Shown piece after piece: positions 10,642 to 21,329 of a stretch of 64,000 nucleotides of DNA; position 1 is the stretch's first letter; each line of letters begins with the position of its first letter. The notes below the pieces were generated by a model that was not told where the DNA came from, searched no databases, and saw nothing but the letters and a program-made list of their open reading frames with translations. Origin of the DNA: Bipolaris cookei (taxonomy: Eukaryota > Ascomycota > Dothideomycetes > Pleosporales > Pleosporaceae); assembly GCA_002286855.1 (NCBI GenBank), contig NRSV01000053.1, positions 62,001 through 126,000 on the forward strand. The letters are read 5' to 3'. A program made the translations under genes and the position numbers.

Positions 10642-12578
10642 TCATTTTCCAGTGGGCGTCATTGGGCGTGATGAAGAGAGAAAGGCTCTCGAGCCTTTTC
10701 TTGACTTTGGTGCAACTCGCTCCAATTTCGCGTCTTCAGGTTTGAGCTCGCCCGTCAGCCATTGCCCCATGTGTGTTTGCCATCTCTTGAGATCTTCTCC
10801 TTTAGTGGCTTCTCTAAGTCTTCGATGGCGCACTAGCCTTTCTGCAACTTGCTCGAGAACGATCTTGGGGGGTTGGTACTCGGTCAAATTTCCGGGGCTT
10901 GCAATTGTTTCTCTTTGAAGGTATGCCCTTGTCACTGTCTCCATGATCGAAAGGGTTTTTCCTCCATTCACTACTTTCGTTTCGTTGGTTTGAGGGTTCG
11001 TCCATTTTCCTTTCACCCAGTGATCGAGCGGTAGCCCTTCAAGTCCTCTGTCGACATTTAGACGCTTGTACCATCGGTGCTCTCCCTTGGCGATTGTACG
11101 CATCATCTTATGTCGGTCTTCACCTTCCGTGTACTTAATCAAGAGATTTTTGAAAACGGCCAATTTTTCGCTCCACTTTTGAAGTGCCTTGACTTTGCCT
11201 AACGGCCCAGGCCAGGCGGTGGCGAAACCGTCATTGGATGTATCTGGACGTCCGGTTCCGATCGAGAGCAGAAGCGCTGGTTCCCTGTCATCCCCCTTTA
11301 GTGAGGCGTGTTCGCTGTAAGCAGCATATGAAGGGTTGTTTTCGCGAATTCCACCATCTTTAAAGTTCTTCTTCAAACCATTTGCAAACTCAGCTGTGAG
11401 CATTTCGAAGTAGAATGGTGCAGCTGAGGTTGCTCTTGTCACCTGCCAGATTTTCATCTTGTCGGCGCCAGTATTGTATGGTGTAACCCATGCCGGAGCG
11501 ATATCCGGGTCGTACTGGTGGTTATAAGAGCGAAGGAGATAGGCTTCATCGATTTGACCAGAATGGATAGCCGTTAGACAGATACTAGCAGTTGTTAGCA
11601 CGGAGGCCTTGCATGCTATAGATCAGTGGGAAACCCAATGTTAAGGTAGGAAACTAAGAGAGGTATGAAACTACTAGTACGTGGGAAACTACAGGCAGGG
11701 AAGATGGTTCTACTTACGATTGACATATACGTTCCACTGGCTTGAAATTAGTAGCTGGAGCACCGCTGCCCCATGTGGTTGCACTTCGTAGAGAACCGAC
11801 ACCTGATGCTTCCATAGGCACTTGTTCTTGATCCTCCTCCAAACGCCAAGGGTACCAGTCATCTCCTGTGCATTTGCCATGCTCCTTGCAATATTGCTTC
11901 ACAATATCCTGTACCGCCTTTTCAAGTGGTTTATGATCATACTTTGTAGCTAGGGGTAGAATGTTCCTCCTATGCCCAAAAAGTTCATTACCGACTTTAC
12001 GATAGATTTCGAGGCATTGTGGCACGGTCATGCGCAGCCTGGCAAGCATAACAGAGATGAGACCACCAGTGCTTGTGCCATACATGTAGTCAAAGTAATG
12101 ACATGGGAGTAGCTCGTCCTCTTTGAATTCGCGGCGTTCGGTGCCAGGCACTGGGCCTTCTTCCTCTTGTATTCGGCGTTCACATTCGGCGACCTCGCGC
12201 ATTAACTGTTGTATGATAAGGAGGCTCGAATAGCCGCGTATGCCCCCGCCATCTGATATGCAAAAACGTCAGCATTGGAAACATAAGCTTTGGGAATCTG
12301 CAAGTCAGATTACGGATAAGTAGAAAGCGCTAGCTGCTGACTACACTACTATAAAAGCTACAGGAGTCGCTAACTGAATAATACGTATGCAGATAGGAGA
12401 GCTACAAGGCTACAAAAGGATCCAACGTACCCAACGTAAGTATAAGGTCCTCCCAGCAGTTTTCGGCGGTGACGTTCATCTTCCAGGTTTCTCCAGTCTT
12501 GTCCCCCTGAGTCGCAGTGGTGCCGGCTGTTCTTATGCTGAGCGGCCTCGACGCCGGCTCTCGAGGCAGTTGCAACAT
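10642..12578 (-). CDS. Patatin-like phospholipase
   Basis: Serine lipid acyl hydrolase of the patatin fold, likely hydrolysing membrane phospholipids in the cytosol. Exons 12578-12431, 12252-11718 and 11584-10642 give 541 aa. Joining exons 1 and 2 produces the oxyanion-hole motif in LILTLDGGGIRGYSSL; the nucleophile elbow is GTSTGG with Ser about 110; the catalytic Asp is in DGGIRENNP, about residue 304. The exon 2-3 junction was chosen because the acceptor at 11585 follows a CTAAC branch point and restores QSICLTAIHSGQIDEAYL; acceptors nearer the donor hit stops. An internal ATG at 12479 is an alternative start. The tail (about 110 aa) is charged with a Ser/Arg-rich end. No TPR, ankyrin or NACHT region is attached, unlike many fungal patatin-domain proteins. 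Confidence 0.87.
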
Positions 12579-13502
12579 GTTGAAGGCGCGTGGGTTCAGC
12601 TAGTGCTGGGCGCGTGGATGGTGTGTAGTAGCGTTGAATGCTTCACAGGCAGATCTTTAGCCTTGCGTGATTTTTTCGGCGGGTAACGGTGCTAGGTGGT
12701 GCGAGGAGGAAGACCGATATTGAAGTGGATATAAGGCTTTAGGGAGCCTCATGACAGTCTCGCGCGTTCCCGCGAAGGGCGCGAACAGGGTGCAGGTGGA
12801 AGGGTGGGCTGCGGCAGTGGCTGGCTCTGCCGCTAGTGAACGGGGCCGCTGGGGAGGCGACGAATTAGGATCCAAGCTTTTGCAGTCGTGAGAAATGTTT
12901 CTCCAGATGTTAGTTATGACCCTCGTACATGTCCGGGGCTACTGTGCTCGTGTAACGTGGGGAGAGGAAAAAACAGTCAGCCCGTCTGCCTACATTGCAT
13001 CACCTAGGGCTTGGACTTGATTCTATGACGACGGAACGAGCAGGGCCATGGTGCTCTCTGTACTTGTTATCGCTGCCTACTCTACATATGAACATGGAGC
13101 GGAGCTGAAATGCAGGGGTGCCAGAAGGCAATTAGGCAAACTTAGCCCGGCGCCAAACAAGGCTGTGAACCAGCTACCAGCACTACGAGCGGGCAGTGAA
13201 CATGTAAGTACGCATGAATCCGAGCACAATTACAAGCAGATTCATCCGTGCCATGTCTCCACAATGCGAAAGTGTTGATCCCCAGAGCGATGTAACAACC
13301 TTAGGAGCTTGGGGCACGCGTCCATATCAGAACGCCATCCAGGTGACTCGCTCAACACCCCTTCACTTGGTCTGTCCGTCATGCGCACGGCAAGAAAGCG
13401 TCATTCTGCACAGGTCGGTGTAATAAATGCGCGACCATGTTTTGTAATCTCTCTATCCTGGCCAGCGACGGTATGCGTGAATTTGCAGAGGGTTTGCGTC
13501 GG

Positions 13503-13523
13503 CTTGAGTTGAGTTGAGTTGAG
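13503..13523 (+). repeat. Short TTGAG tandem run
   Basis: Four consecutive TTGAG-type pentamers. Too short to be more than a simple repeat. Confidence 0.7.
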
Positions 13524-13559
13524 TAGGGTAGGATGGACGTCCGTGGCGCTGCGTGGCGC

Positions 13560-13601
13560 CCAATCAGCGCTGCCCAAGGCACAGCCGCGCTGTTGGCCAA
13601 T
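13560..13601 (+). promoter_or_regulatory. Paired CCAAT boxes upstream of the 13920 gene
   Basis: CCAAT occurs at 13560-13564 and 13597-13601, about 320-360 bp before the start codon at 13920. CCAAT is the binding core of the fungal HAP complex. Chance occurrence is possible. Confidence 0.3.
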
Positions 13602-13919
13602 GAGCGTGTCGAACGGCCGCAAGAGCGACATCACATCATGTCACCGTCAGCCACAGGACGAGGCGCAGCACTGCCGCCCAAGGCTCAGGTGTGACGCTGC
13701 TGGAAGGCTCGACGGTTCTGGTTCTGCCACGACCTAGACCATCACTCCACACCCACCTTTCCACTCACCAGACCCGCCAGCACCCACGGCTATACAAAGC
13801 ACACTCCACCTGGTTGTCCTTCGCAAACCCAAACATCCTCCCCATACCAAGGCTCCACCAACTTCGGTCCCTACTCTCTCCCTAGTCCTCCTCACCTTTC
13901 TCCTTCAGTCACCGCACGA

Positions 13920-14497
13920 ATGCTAGAAGGAAGCATGACGTTCAAGTCGGTGTCGACATCGGGCTCAGAGTTCAGTAAGGCAAGCTCGCTATTCGACCTG
14001 GACGAAAATGGCAGAAAATCCATCCTCGTATACAAGTACCGCTCTGGTGCAAAAGGCCTAGAGTTTAAGACAGAGGGCGAACTCTGCGCCGAGCTTGATA
14101 ATGGTAAGTGCTGCCTGGCCTATATCCATCTGCCTAAGATGGTTACTCTAACACTAGCAAACTAGATCCCTCGTTACCATTTCTACGTGTCACAAAAAAG
14201 TCTATACCTCGCGGCAACAGTCGGCTCGACATCCTCAACGAGGATCTGTTATCGCCCGCAGAGCGCGAAAAGTACGCAGAAAAACCCACACTCAAGGCCT
14301 CGGTCGCCAATGTAGGCCTGCCTACGTTGGCAAGGTGGAAGCACATGATACTGGGCAGCTACGGCGACCTATACATTGTTTCACGGTTACATACCCCTTC
14401 GCCCGAAGCAAGCAAAAACAATAGCCCAGAAGCCAGCCAGCATGTCAGTCCCGCAGGAACGTTTCCTAATGAAGCGCTGCATGATCGCGATGCCTAG
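13920..14497 (+). CDS. Unrecognised small protein, 171 aa
   Basis: Exons 13920-14103 and 14166-14497 joined across a GTAAGT..TAG intron with a branch-point-like ACTAGC. The frame is continuous through the join (ELDND then PSLPFLRVTKK). The N-terminus is compact with alternating polar and hydrophobic residues suggestive of beta strands; the middle is basic and charged; the final 30 residues are Ser/Pro/Asn-rich and probably disordered. No signal peptide, membrane segment or catalytic motif is visible. I cannot assign a family. The strong intron and good amino-acid composition support a real gene. A second in-frame ATG lies five codons downstream of the first. Confidence 0.62.
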
Positions 14498-15449
14498 CGA
14501 TTATGCGTGCCACCCTCCTTACACACTCTTTTACAACTATACGTTTGGTCCGCTCATGATTTATCTGCGATACCCGCCGAGCACGGCTTTGGAGCACGGC
14601 ACTGCATGGAGTTTATAGTATCTTCGCGATACATGGTTGAATATGTTGGTATCTTTAGTTCCTCTTTGGAAGGGTGCTAGAATTAGCTCTGCGAATAAAA
14701 ATCCCATGAGTCACGACTCTCCTCCCATGTATGACTACTACCAGGTCCGTAAAAGCAATGTGATGACTGCGTAGCAGAGCTCATGTGAGACAGCAATAAC
14801 AACAACAAGCCAGACAGGGTTGTCGTTGTATCGAAGCCAAACACGGCATGGTCAGAAAGCAAGTAGGGCTATTGTTTTAACAGTAGATCCTTGTATGCCT
14901 AAATTAGGACATGGTTTGAGAACATGGGATCGCAGCAAAAGAGCCGAGCGGAATGCCAGACCAGTCGACAAGACGCAGGCATGGCCCAGAGGCTCAAGGC
15001 GGCTGCTTTCGTCCACGATATAAGTGCATCGAGATGTTCTGGTGATACCATATCAGTGCCAGCAAACTTGGCAGTCTCTCCATTTTAGAATGTACCCGCA
15101 TATTCAGGCAAATGATGTCTGTGAGAGGGCACAACGGAAAGCTTTTTGCTCATTTTTACAGCATGGAAGCAGACTGCCTGCTGTATTGATTTCACGTGGG
15201 AGCATCGGGCCTTCTCAATGGCTGGATGCCACGGCAGAACCGTTTCTGTACCCATCAGACGGCGCTAGGAGCCCGGAGCTCCACCAGGTAAGCACTGGTA
15301 CGCGGGGAGCGTCACTCTTGGGTCGGAACTTTTGATGGGGCCCTGCATTGATGCATTGAAGCTTCGACTGCACTTTCGCATCTCCAACACACCTTCACTT
15401 CTCTTGGCTAACTTTGCGGTGCTCTTTGACTGCCCGCTTCTCACACAAC
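14498..15449. other. Promoter-side spacer before VTC4
   Basis: No gene recognised in 950 bp. The main item is a CACGTGGG box, listed separately. Short open frames at 15024-15335 and 15332-15526 lack coding features. Confidence 0.45.
15193..15200 (+). promoter_or_regulatory. CACGTGGG box, candidate Pho4/NUC-1 site upstream of VTC4
   Basis: CACGTGGG matches the high-affinity site of the phosphate-starvation bHLH factor known as Pho4 in yeast and NUC-1 in Neurospora. It lies about 257 bp before the VTC4 start, and VTC genes are members of the yeast PHO regulon. Sequence match and context are seen; regulation is inferred. Confidence 0.5.
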
Positions 15450-18022
15450 ATGAGGTTTGTCAACCACGCCTAAACCCCCAGCAATGCTCGCGCATGTTTG
15501 GTCCAATCGTCGCATCGCGTAAATGATGTCAACGGGAGCTAATGCGTGTTTGCAGGTTCGGCCAGCAGCTCAAGCAATCGCTCAACAAGCAGTGGGTCTT
15601 CTACTACATCGACTATGAAGGCCTGAAGAACTCGCTGCGCGTCCATCACGTCTGGGACGAAAAGTCGGAGCAGAGCTTCGTTGAGCAGCTTGAGAAGGAG
15701 CTTGACAAGGTCTACACGTTCCAGCGCGTCAAGGCCGAGGAAATCGTTCGTCGCATAGCAGCATCAGAGAAGGAAGTCAACGATGCAGTCGCGCGCGCTC
15801 AGCAGGATCCTGGGCAACCCGACAAGTATGAGGAGGATTTTGACGTGCTCGAGGAGGACTTGAGCGACATCATCGCCGACGTCCACGACCTCGCCAAGTT
15901 TACCCAACTCAACTACACGGGCTTCCAGAAGATCATCAAGAAACATGACGTGGGTACAGAATGCAGATTGTATTGTCTGGTGCTAATTCAATCCAGAAAA
16001 ACACCAGCTGGTTCCTCAAACCCGTCTTCGCCGCCCGCCTCAAGCGCAAGCCTTTCTTCCAAGACAATTACGACTCATACGTCGTCAAGCTATCGAAGCT
16101 CTACGACATTGTTCGCACTCGTGGAAACCCGGTCAAGGGCGATTCTTCAGCAGGAGGAAAACAGCAGAACTTTGTGCGACAGACCACCAAGTACTGGGTG
16201 CACCCAGACAACATCCTCGAGCTGAAGCTCATCATCCTCAAGCACCTGCCTGTGCTCGTCTTCAACCCTAACAAGGAGTTCAATGAGGAAGATGCTGCCA
16301 TCACGTCCATCTACTTTGACAACACGGAAACATGGGAGCTGTATGAAGGTCGACTGAAGAAGACCGAGGGTGCGGAAGCTATCCGACTACGTTGGTATGG
16401 AGGCATGTCAAGCGACACTATCTTCATTGAACGCAAGACGCATCGTGAGGACTGGACAGGAGAAGAGTCAGTCAAGGCACGGTTCAAGCTCAAGGAGAAG
16501 AATGTCAACGCATACCTCCGCGGTGAGCTTAGACCAGAACAGATTTTTGAAAAGGAACGCAGGGAACAAAAGAGACCAGAGAAGGACATTGCCTCCGATG
16601 AGCAGCTGGCGCGAGAGATCCAGTACCGTGTGCTTACCCGCAAGCTCGAGCCCGTCACACGATCCTTCTACCACCGAACTGCCTTTCAACTCCCTGGAGA
16701 CGCTCGTGTCCGTATCTCACTTGACACTGAGCTTACCATGACTCGTGAAGACAACCTGGATGGCAAGCCCCGCTCTGGTGACAACTGGCGTCGTACTGAC
16801 ATTGGTGTGGACTGGCCTTTCAAGCAGTTACCCAAGGAGGATAAGGAGCTCTTCCCATATGCTGTTCTCGAAGTCAAGCTGCAGACGCAGGCAGGAGGTG
16901 AGCCACCCCAGTGGATCAGGGATCTGACTTCATCGCATCTGGTCGAGGCTGTACCCAAATTCTCCAAGTACATTCACGGCACAGCAACGCTCAACCCTAA
17001 GCGCATCCACTTGCTTCCGTACTGGTACCCACAGATGGATGTTGATATCCGCAAGCCTGTCAGCCACAACTTTGGTATTGAACGACCCGGTGCGAGCAAC
17101 GACATCAGCACCAGCGGCAACCTGGATGATGATGACAGTGAGGACGAAGATATGGCCGCCGATCTCCCCTCTTCCAATGGCAACCAGGACGATGATCGTT
17201 TGAGGAGATTGCGCGAAGCTAGAGACACCATGGAACAGAATGAGATGGCGAGAGCCCGTGACTATGGTACTCTGACCAACGGCAATGACCCCAACGTGCT
17301 TGATATCGAGGAGCGAGTTGCCGCTAGACGCACAACCGACAACGATTACCCCATTTACGATTCGGACAGCGATGATGAAGATGATGACTTTGAGGCTGCC
17401 AAGAGAGAGGGAGGTCTCCGCTATGCCCGAAAGTGGGTTGAGCGAACCGCCTCGAACGTAGGCAGTGCAGTTCTCAACACGGTTGTTGCGATTATTCCAA
17501 AGCCAACACCTACTGATGTTGGCGATGGAGGCTTCACACTTGGTGTACCCAGCTGGAAACAGCGGGGAGAGGTGAAGCGCTTCAAGGCTCCAAAGGGCAA
17601 GCGTAAGTTTTTGCAACAGATTTTGTTAAAGAATACAGCACTAACATTAATCAGGTATTCATGTCCCTGTCCGTGTCGAGCCAAAGGTACAGCTAGCCAC
17701 TGAACGCACCTTTCTCTCCTGGCTCGAATTCTCCATCCTCATCGGTTCCATTGCCGCCACGCTCCTCAACTTTGGTGACTCTCTCGCTTTCGCCGCTGCG
17801 TGGGCTTTCACCATCATTGCCTGCCTGGCTCTGTGCTACAGCGCTGGATTGTACATTTGGCGTGTCAACAAGATCAAGGAACGGAGGGCGGTGACGTATC
17901 ATGATCGATGGGGTCCTACGCTGCTTTGCCTTGGCCTGTTTTGCGCAGTCGCTGTCAGCTTTGGGTTTCGGCTTGGGAAGGGGGGTGATCATGGAAGTCT
18001 CAAGGGTGGAATGAAGGGTTAA
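15450..18022 (+). CDS. VTC4: Vacuolar transporter chaperone 4, polyphosphate polymerase
   Basis: Catalytic subunit of the VTC complex: makes polyphosphate from ATP at the vacuolar membrane and passes it into the lumen. Exons 15450-15454, 15556-15949, 15997-17602 and 17655-18022 give 790 aa. The first exon is only ATGAG; splicing yields MRFGQQLKQSLNKQW, the standard SPX start. Residues 1-150 are SPX (inositol-pyrophosphate sensing). The tunnel domain has RLRWYGG with Arg about 263 and 265, FIERKTHR, and Glu about 425 in LEVKLQT, matching the yeast active site. An acidic linker (about 480-600) follows, then three membrane segments after ERTFLSWLE. Length is near that of other fungal Vtc4 proteins. 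Without the 5-nt exon, an ATG at 15542 would give a variant start, MRVCRFGQQ. Confidence 0.95.
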
Positions 18023-18533
18023 GCCGGGGATTCTCGTGGAGATGGAGGTAGAAGAACATGGACGGGTTGAGAAAAAAACTATTGCTTTGATTTCTTCACT
18101 TGGAGGTGTTGTGGGTGCGAAATATGTTTGTATTTTTTTCCTTTTTAGTTTTTTTTGGGGGGGGAGGGGGGCATTACTGAGTGAGTCGAAGTGTATGAAA
18201 AGGAGGAAATGTAGTTAATGTTGTGCATGACCGTTGTATCAATATGTGTTTTTCTTCATGGTACAACCGGTTGTTGTTCTTGACTACTGTGACTATCTAC
18301 ACACCACACACTAAAGATTGGAAATGTAGCTTCTCGTTTGCGGCTTGTGTAACTGAATCATGTACTTTGGTACATGGATATGTATTGGGTATCGTAAGTC
18401 TTATCTCATAAACGGCATTGTCAGTCCCCTGGGATTTTGAACATACGGACCACGCCTCTAATGCCCACTAAGATAATTTTTTTTCCAAAACCAAAACGCC
18501 GCCAATGCAAAATGTGTCTATCCGCAAATGAGA
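18023..18533. other. Tail-to-tail spacer between VTC4 and GPN3
   Basis: About 510 bp with T- and G-rich runs around 18130-18170. Expected to hold the two 3' untranslated regions. No gene seen. Confidence 0.5.
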
Positions 18534-19468
18534 CTACATATCTGCCTCGGGTTCCATATCTCTCGGCTCTTTTGGTTCCTGCGATTCGTGGAATTGTATC
18601 GCATCATCAATGTAGCTTAATACCGCGGCTAGGCTGTCTTCGTCCTGAACGTTAAGTTTGAGGAAGGAGACCATGCTGAAGCCGTCAATGAGCTCAGCAA
18701 CAGCCTTGTTGAGCCTATGAAACGACGAGCCGCTCATAAGGCTCTCCGTCGATGCTGGGTCTTTGTATTGACTCTCTTCCTCAGGCGATGTCTTCTTGCG
18801 TGCTGGGTCGTCGTCGATCAGATCTGCGTCTACATCGACGAAGCGCTTCAGGTCGCGCTTAGCCACCTGGCCCTTGACCAGATCCATCTTACTCAGTATA
18901 TTGATATGGGGCATTTCAAGCATCATCATGGCGCTCATGGCGGACAGGGTGCCGGAGAAGAATTTGGGACGGTCGACGACAAAGGTGGCTTCGAGGAGAT
19001 AGGTGGCACACATGCGCATGTTGAGCGAGCCCGACATGAGATGCTTTACCAGGCCCGGTAATATAGGGACGTGCGTGTAGAGCTCAATCTGACCGGGCAT
19101 GTCGAAGACGATGAGGTAGTCGTCGGTGACTTCCTCGAGGGGGTCGGTGAGCCAGTCGAGGTTTTCCATGAGGAACTCGAAGCAGTAGATAAGGCCGCCA
19201 TTGGGGCCGAGACTCATCTCGTCCATGACATCCTCGAGGCTGATAAGGTCCTTGATGTCGAGGTCGGGTTCAAAGGCAAACTCCTCGGCGGCCGGGTCGA
19301 GGTTGACATAGAAGCACGGGCGCTTGGTGTTCTGGAGGTGCTGGATGAGAGCGGTGCAGAAGGTGGACTTGCCCGCGCCGGCCGGGCCCTTTGAGCGGTC
19401 AGTCTCCGAATGGCGGTCGGGTCGTGGGAGGGGGCCATTACCATAACCAGGGTGCCATACTTGCTCAT
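18534..19468 (-). CDS. GPN3: GPN-loop GTPase 3
   Basis: Small GTPase needed for assembly and nuclear import of RNA polymerase II with GPN1/Npa3. Exons 19468-19442 and 19388-18534, 293 aa. The 27-nt first exon encodes MSKYGTLVM, and splicing the 53-nt intron joins it to GPAGAGKSTF, the P-loop. The family-defining Gly-Pro-Asn insert is at about residues 70-72 (SLGPNGGL), followed by the switch region FDMPGQIELYTH and the guanine-specificity motif SKMDLV. The C-terminus is acidic. Length fits Gpn3 rather than the longer Gpn1. It diverges from the S-adenosylmethionine synthetase gene across 453 bp. Confidence 0.95.
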
Positions 19469-19921
19469 TATCGCAGTCGGGATGGGTTGATGGTAACGCG
19501 CGTCATGCGGCTGATCGAAACGTCGAGGCGGGCGCGGCGGGATACTTTTCTGCCGCGCGGGCGGTGAGGGCGGAGGGCGGAGTGGGCATGATTGACCGAG
19601 CGTGGCTAGGGCGGCACTCGTTGTCTGAGGGAAGGCGAGGGGGACAATGGCGTGCTCCTACGGCTGGGTTTAGTGTTAGTGCGGCAGTCGCAGTTCGGCC
19701 TTGGTCTGCGCGCTTTAACATGGCCCTGCACGTTTTTTTCGGCAATTTGGGACAGACGGCCCATTCTGCTGCTGCTTAAATCCACTCCAGCCCCTCGACT
19801 CCCCCCTCCTTCTCTTCTCCTTCACTCACCCGCCTTCCTCTTCTTCCGTCAATTTACACGCGGTCGCAAGTCCTACACTAGTCCTCCCTCTTTCTCCCCC
19901 CACCTCTCCACCTCCATCACA
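19469..19921. other. Bidirectional promoter region, GPN3 and SAM synthetase
   Basis: The 453-bp spacer between two divergent start codons. The right part, 19795-19920, is strongly pyrimidine-rich, typical of the leader of a highly expressed fungal gene. No other feature recognised. Confidence 0.5.
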
Positions 19922-21329
19922 ATGACTGTCCCCAACGGCTCCGCAAAGGTACCCTCGACAAAAAGTGACCGAATCACCCCGCCATGGCCCTAACATTTTA
20001 CCCAGGGTAACACCTTCCTCTTCACCTCCGAGTCCGTCGGTGAGGGCCACCCCGACAAGATCTGGTACGTCTACGTGTCTTTTTATTTTTCAACTCCGAT
20101 TCGGTCGGTCGGCCTCTTTGCGGCACATGAAAGCCCAAAACTATACTCCGCTAGTTCCCCCAGCCCGACCACTGCTGACCCCGACTACAGCGATCAAGTC
20201 TCCGACGCCATCCTCGATGCCTGCCTCAAGGAGGATCCCCTCTCCAAGGTCGCCTGCGAGACCGCCGCCAAGACCGGTATGATTATGGTCTTTGGTGAAA
20301 TCACCACAAAGGCACACCTTGACTACCAGAAGATTATCCGCAATGCCATCAAGGACATTGGCTATGACTCTTCGGAGAAGGGCTTCGACTACAAGACCTG
20401 CAATGTCCTTGTTGCCATTGAGCAGCAGTCGCCCGACATTGCTCAGGGTCTCCACTACGAGGAGGCTCTCGAGAAGCTCGGTGCCGGTGACCAGGGTATC
20501 ATGTTCGGCTATGCCACCGACGAGACCCCCGAGCTCCTTCCTCTGACCGTCCTCCTCTCCCACAAGCTCAATGCGGCCATGACTTCCGCCCGCAAGGACG
20601 GCTCCCTGCCATGGCTCCGACCCGACACCAAGACCCAGGTCACCATTGAGTACGCTCACGATGGCGGTGCCGTCATTCCCCTCCGCGTCGACACTGTTGT
20701 CGTGTCTGCCCAGCACAGCGAGGACATTACCACCGAGAAGCTTCGTGAGGAAATCAAGGAGAAGATCATCAAGAAGGTCATCCCCGCCAACATGCTTGAT
20801 GACAAGACCGTCTACCACGTACGTCCTCTCTCGCCCTGTCTTCATATACACCTGTGCTAACCTATCCTAGATCCAACCCTCTGGTCTCTTCATCATTGGT
20901 GGTCCCCAGGGTGATGCCGGTCTCACCGGCCGTAAGATCATTGTCGACACCTACGGTGGCTGGGGAGCCCACGGTGGTGGTGCTTTCTCTGGAAAGGACT
21001 ACTCCAAGGTCGACCGCTCTGCTGCCTACCTTGCGCGCTGGATCGCCAAGTCGCTTGTCAATGCCAAGTTGGCCCGTCGTGCGCTCGTCCAGCTGTCATA
21101 CGCTATTGGTGTCGCCGAGCCGCTTTCCCTGTTCGTTGAGACCTACGGCACCTCGGAGAAGTCCTCGGACGAGCTTGTGGAAATTATCCACAAAAACTTC
21201 GACCTCCGCCCCGGTGTCATTGTCAAGGAGTTGAACCTCATTGACCCCATCTACTTCCAGACCGCTAAGAACGGTCACTTCACCAACCAGAGCTTTACTT
21301 GGGAGAAGCCCAAGGAGCTCAAGTTTTAA
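19922..21329 (+). CDS. SAM2: S-adenosylmethionine synthetase
   Basis: Condenses ATP and methionine into S-adenosylmethionine, the main methyl donor, in the cytosol. Exons 19922-19948, 20006-20064, 20191-20818 and 20871-21329 give 390 aa, the usual length. Motifs in order: FTSESVGEGHPDKICDQ (ATP and methionine binding, with its cysteine codon split by intron 2), GDQGIMFGYATDE, and the phosphate-binding loop IIGGPQGDAGLTGRK followed by GGGAFSGKD. All look complete. Three introns crowd into the 5' half, as is common in fungi. Codon choice is strongly C-ending, consistent with high expression. The symbol follows yeast SAM1/SAM2; filamentous fungi usually have one copy, so the number is nominal. 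Confidence 0.97.

Larger units (their letters stand above)
12579..13919. other. Divergent intergenic region, patatin gene and unknown small gene
   Basis: No gene recognised over 1.3 kb. It contains a short pentanucleotide run and two CCAAT boxes, listed separately, and lies between two gene starts, so it likely holds both promoters. Confidence 0.45.

Noticed and set aside
11585..11717. An 8-nt micro-exon in the patatin gene
   Set aside because: It would need an intron of about 29 nt, too short for fungi, while a single intron 11717-11585 with a CTAAC branch point restores the frame fully.
15542..15555. VTC4 start at ATG 15542
   Set aside because: It inserts VC into the invariant MRFGQQ opening of the SPX domain; the 5-nt exon model reproduces the standard start. 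Kept as an alternative only.
16930..17616. 228-aa antisense frame inside VTC4
   Set aside because: It lies wholly opposite a well-supported coding exon and shows no domain; a by-product of codon bias on the other strand.
20141..20851. 236-aa antisense frame inside SAM synthetase
   Set aside because: Mirror of the strongly C-ending codons of the real gene; Leu/Val/Gly-rich composition without motifs.
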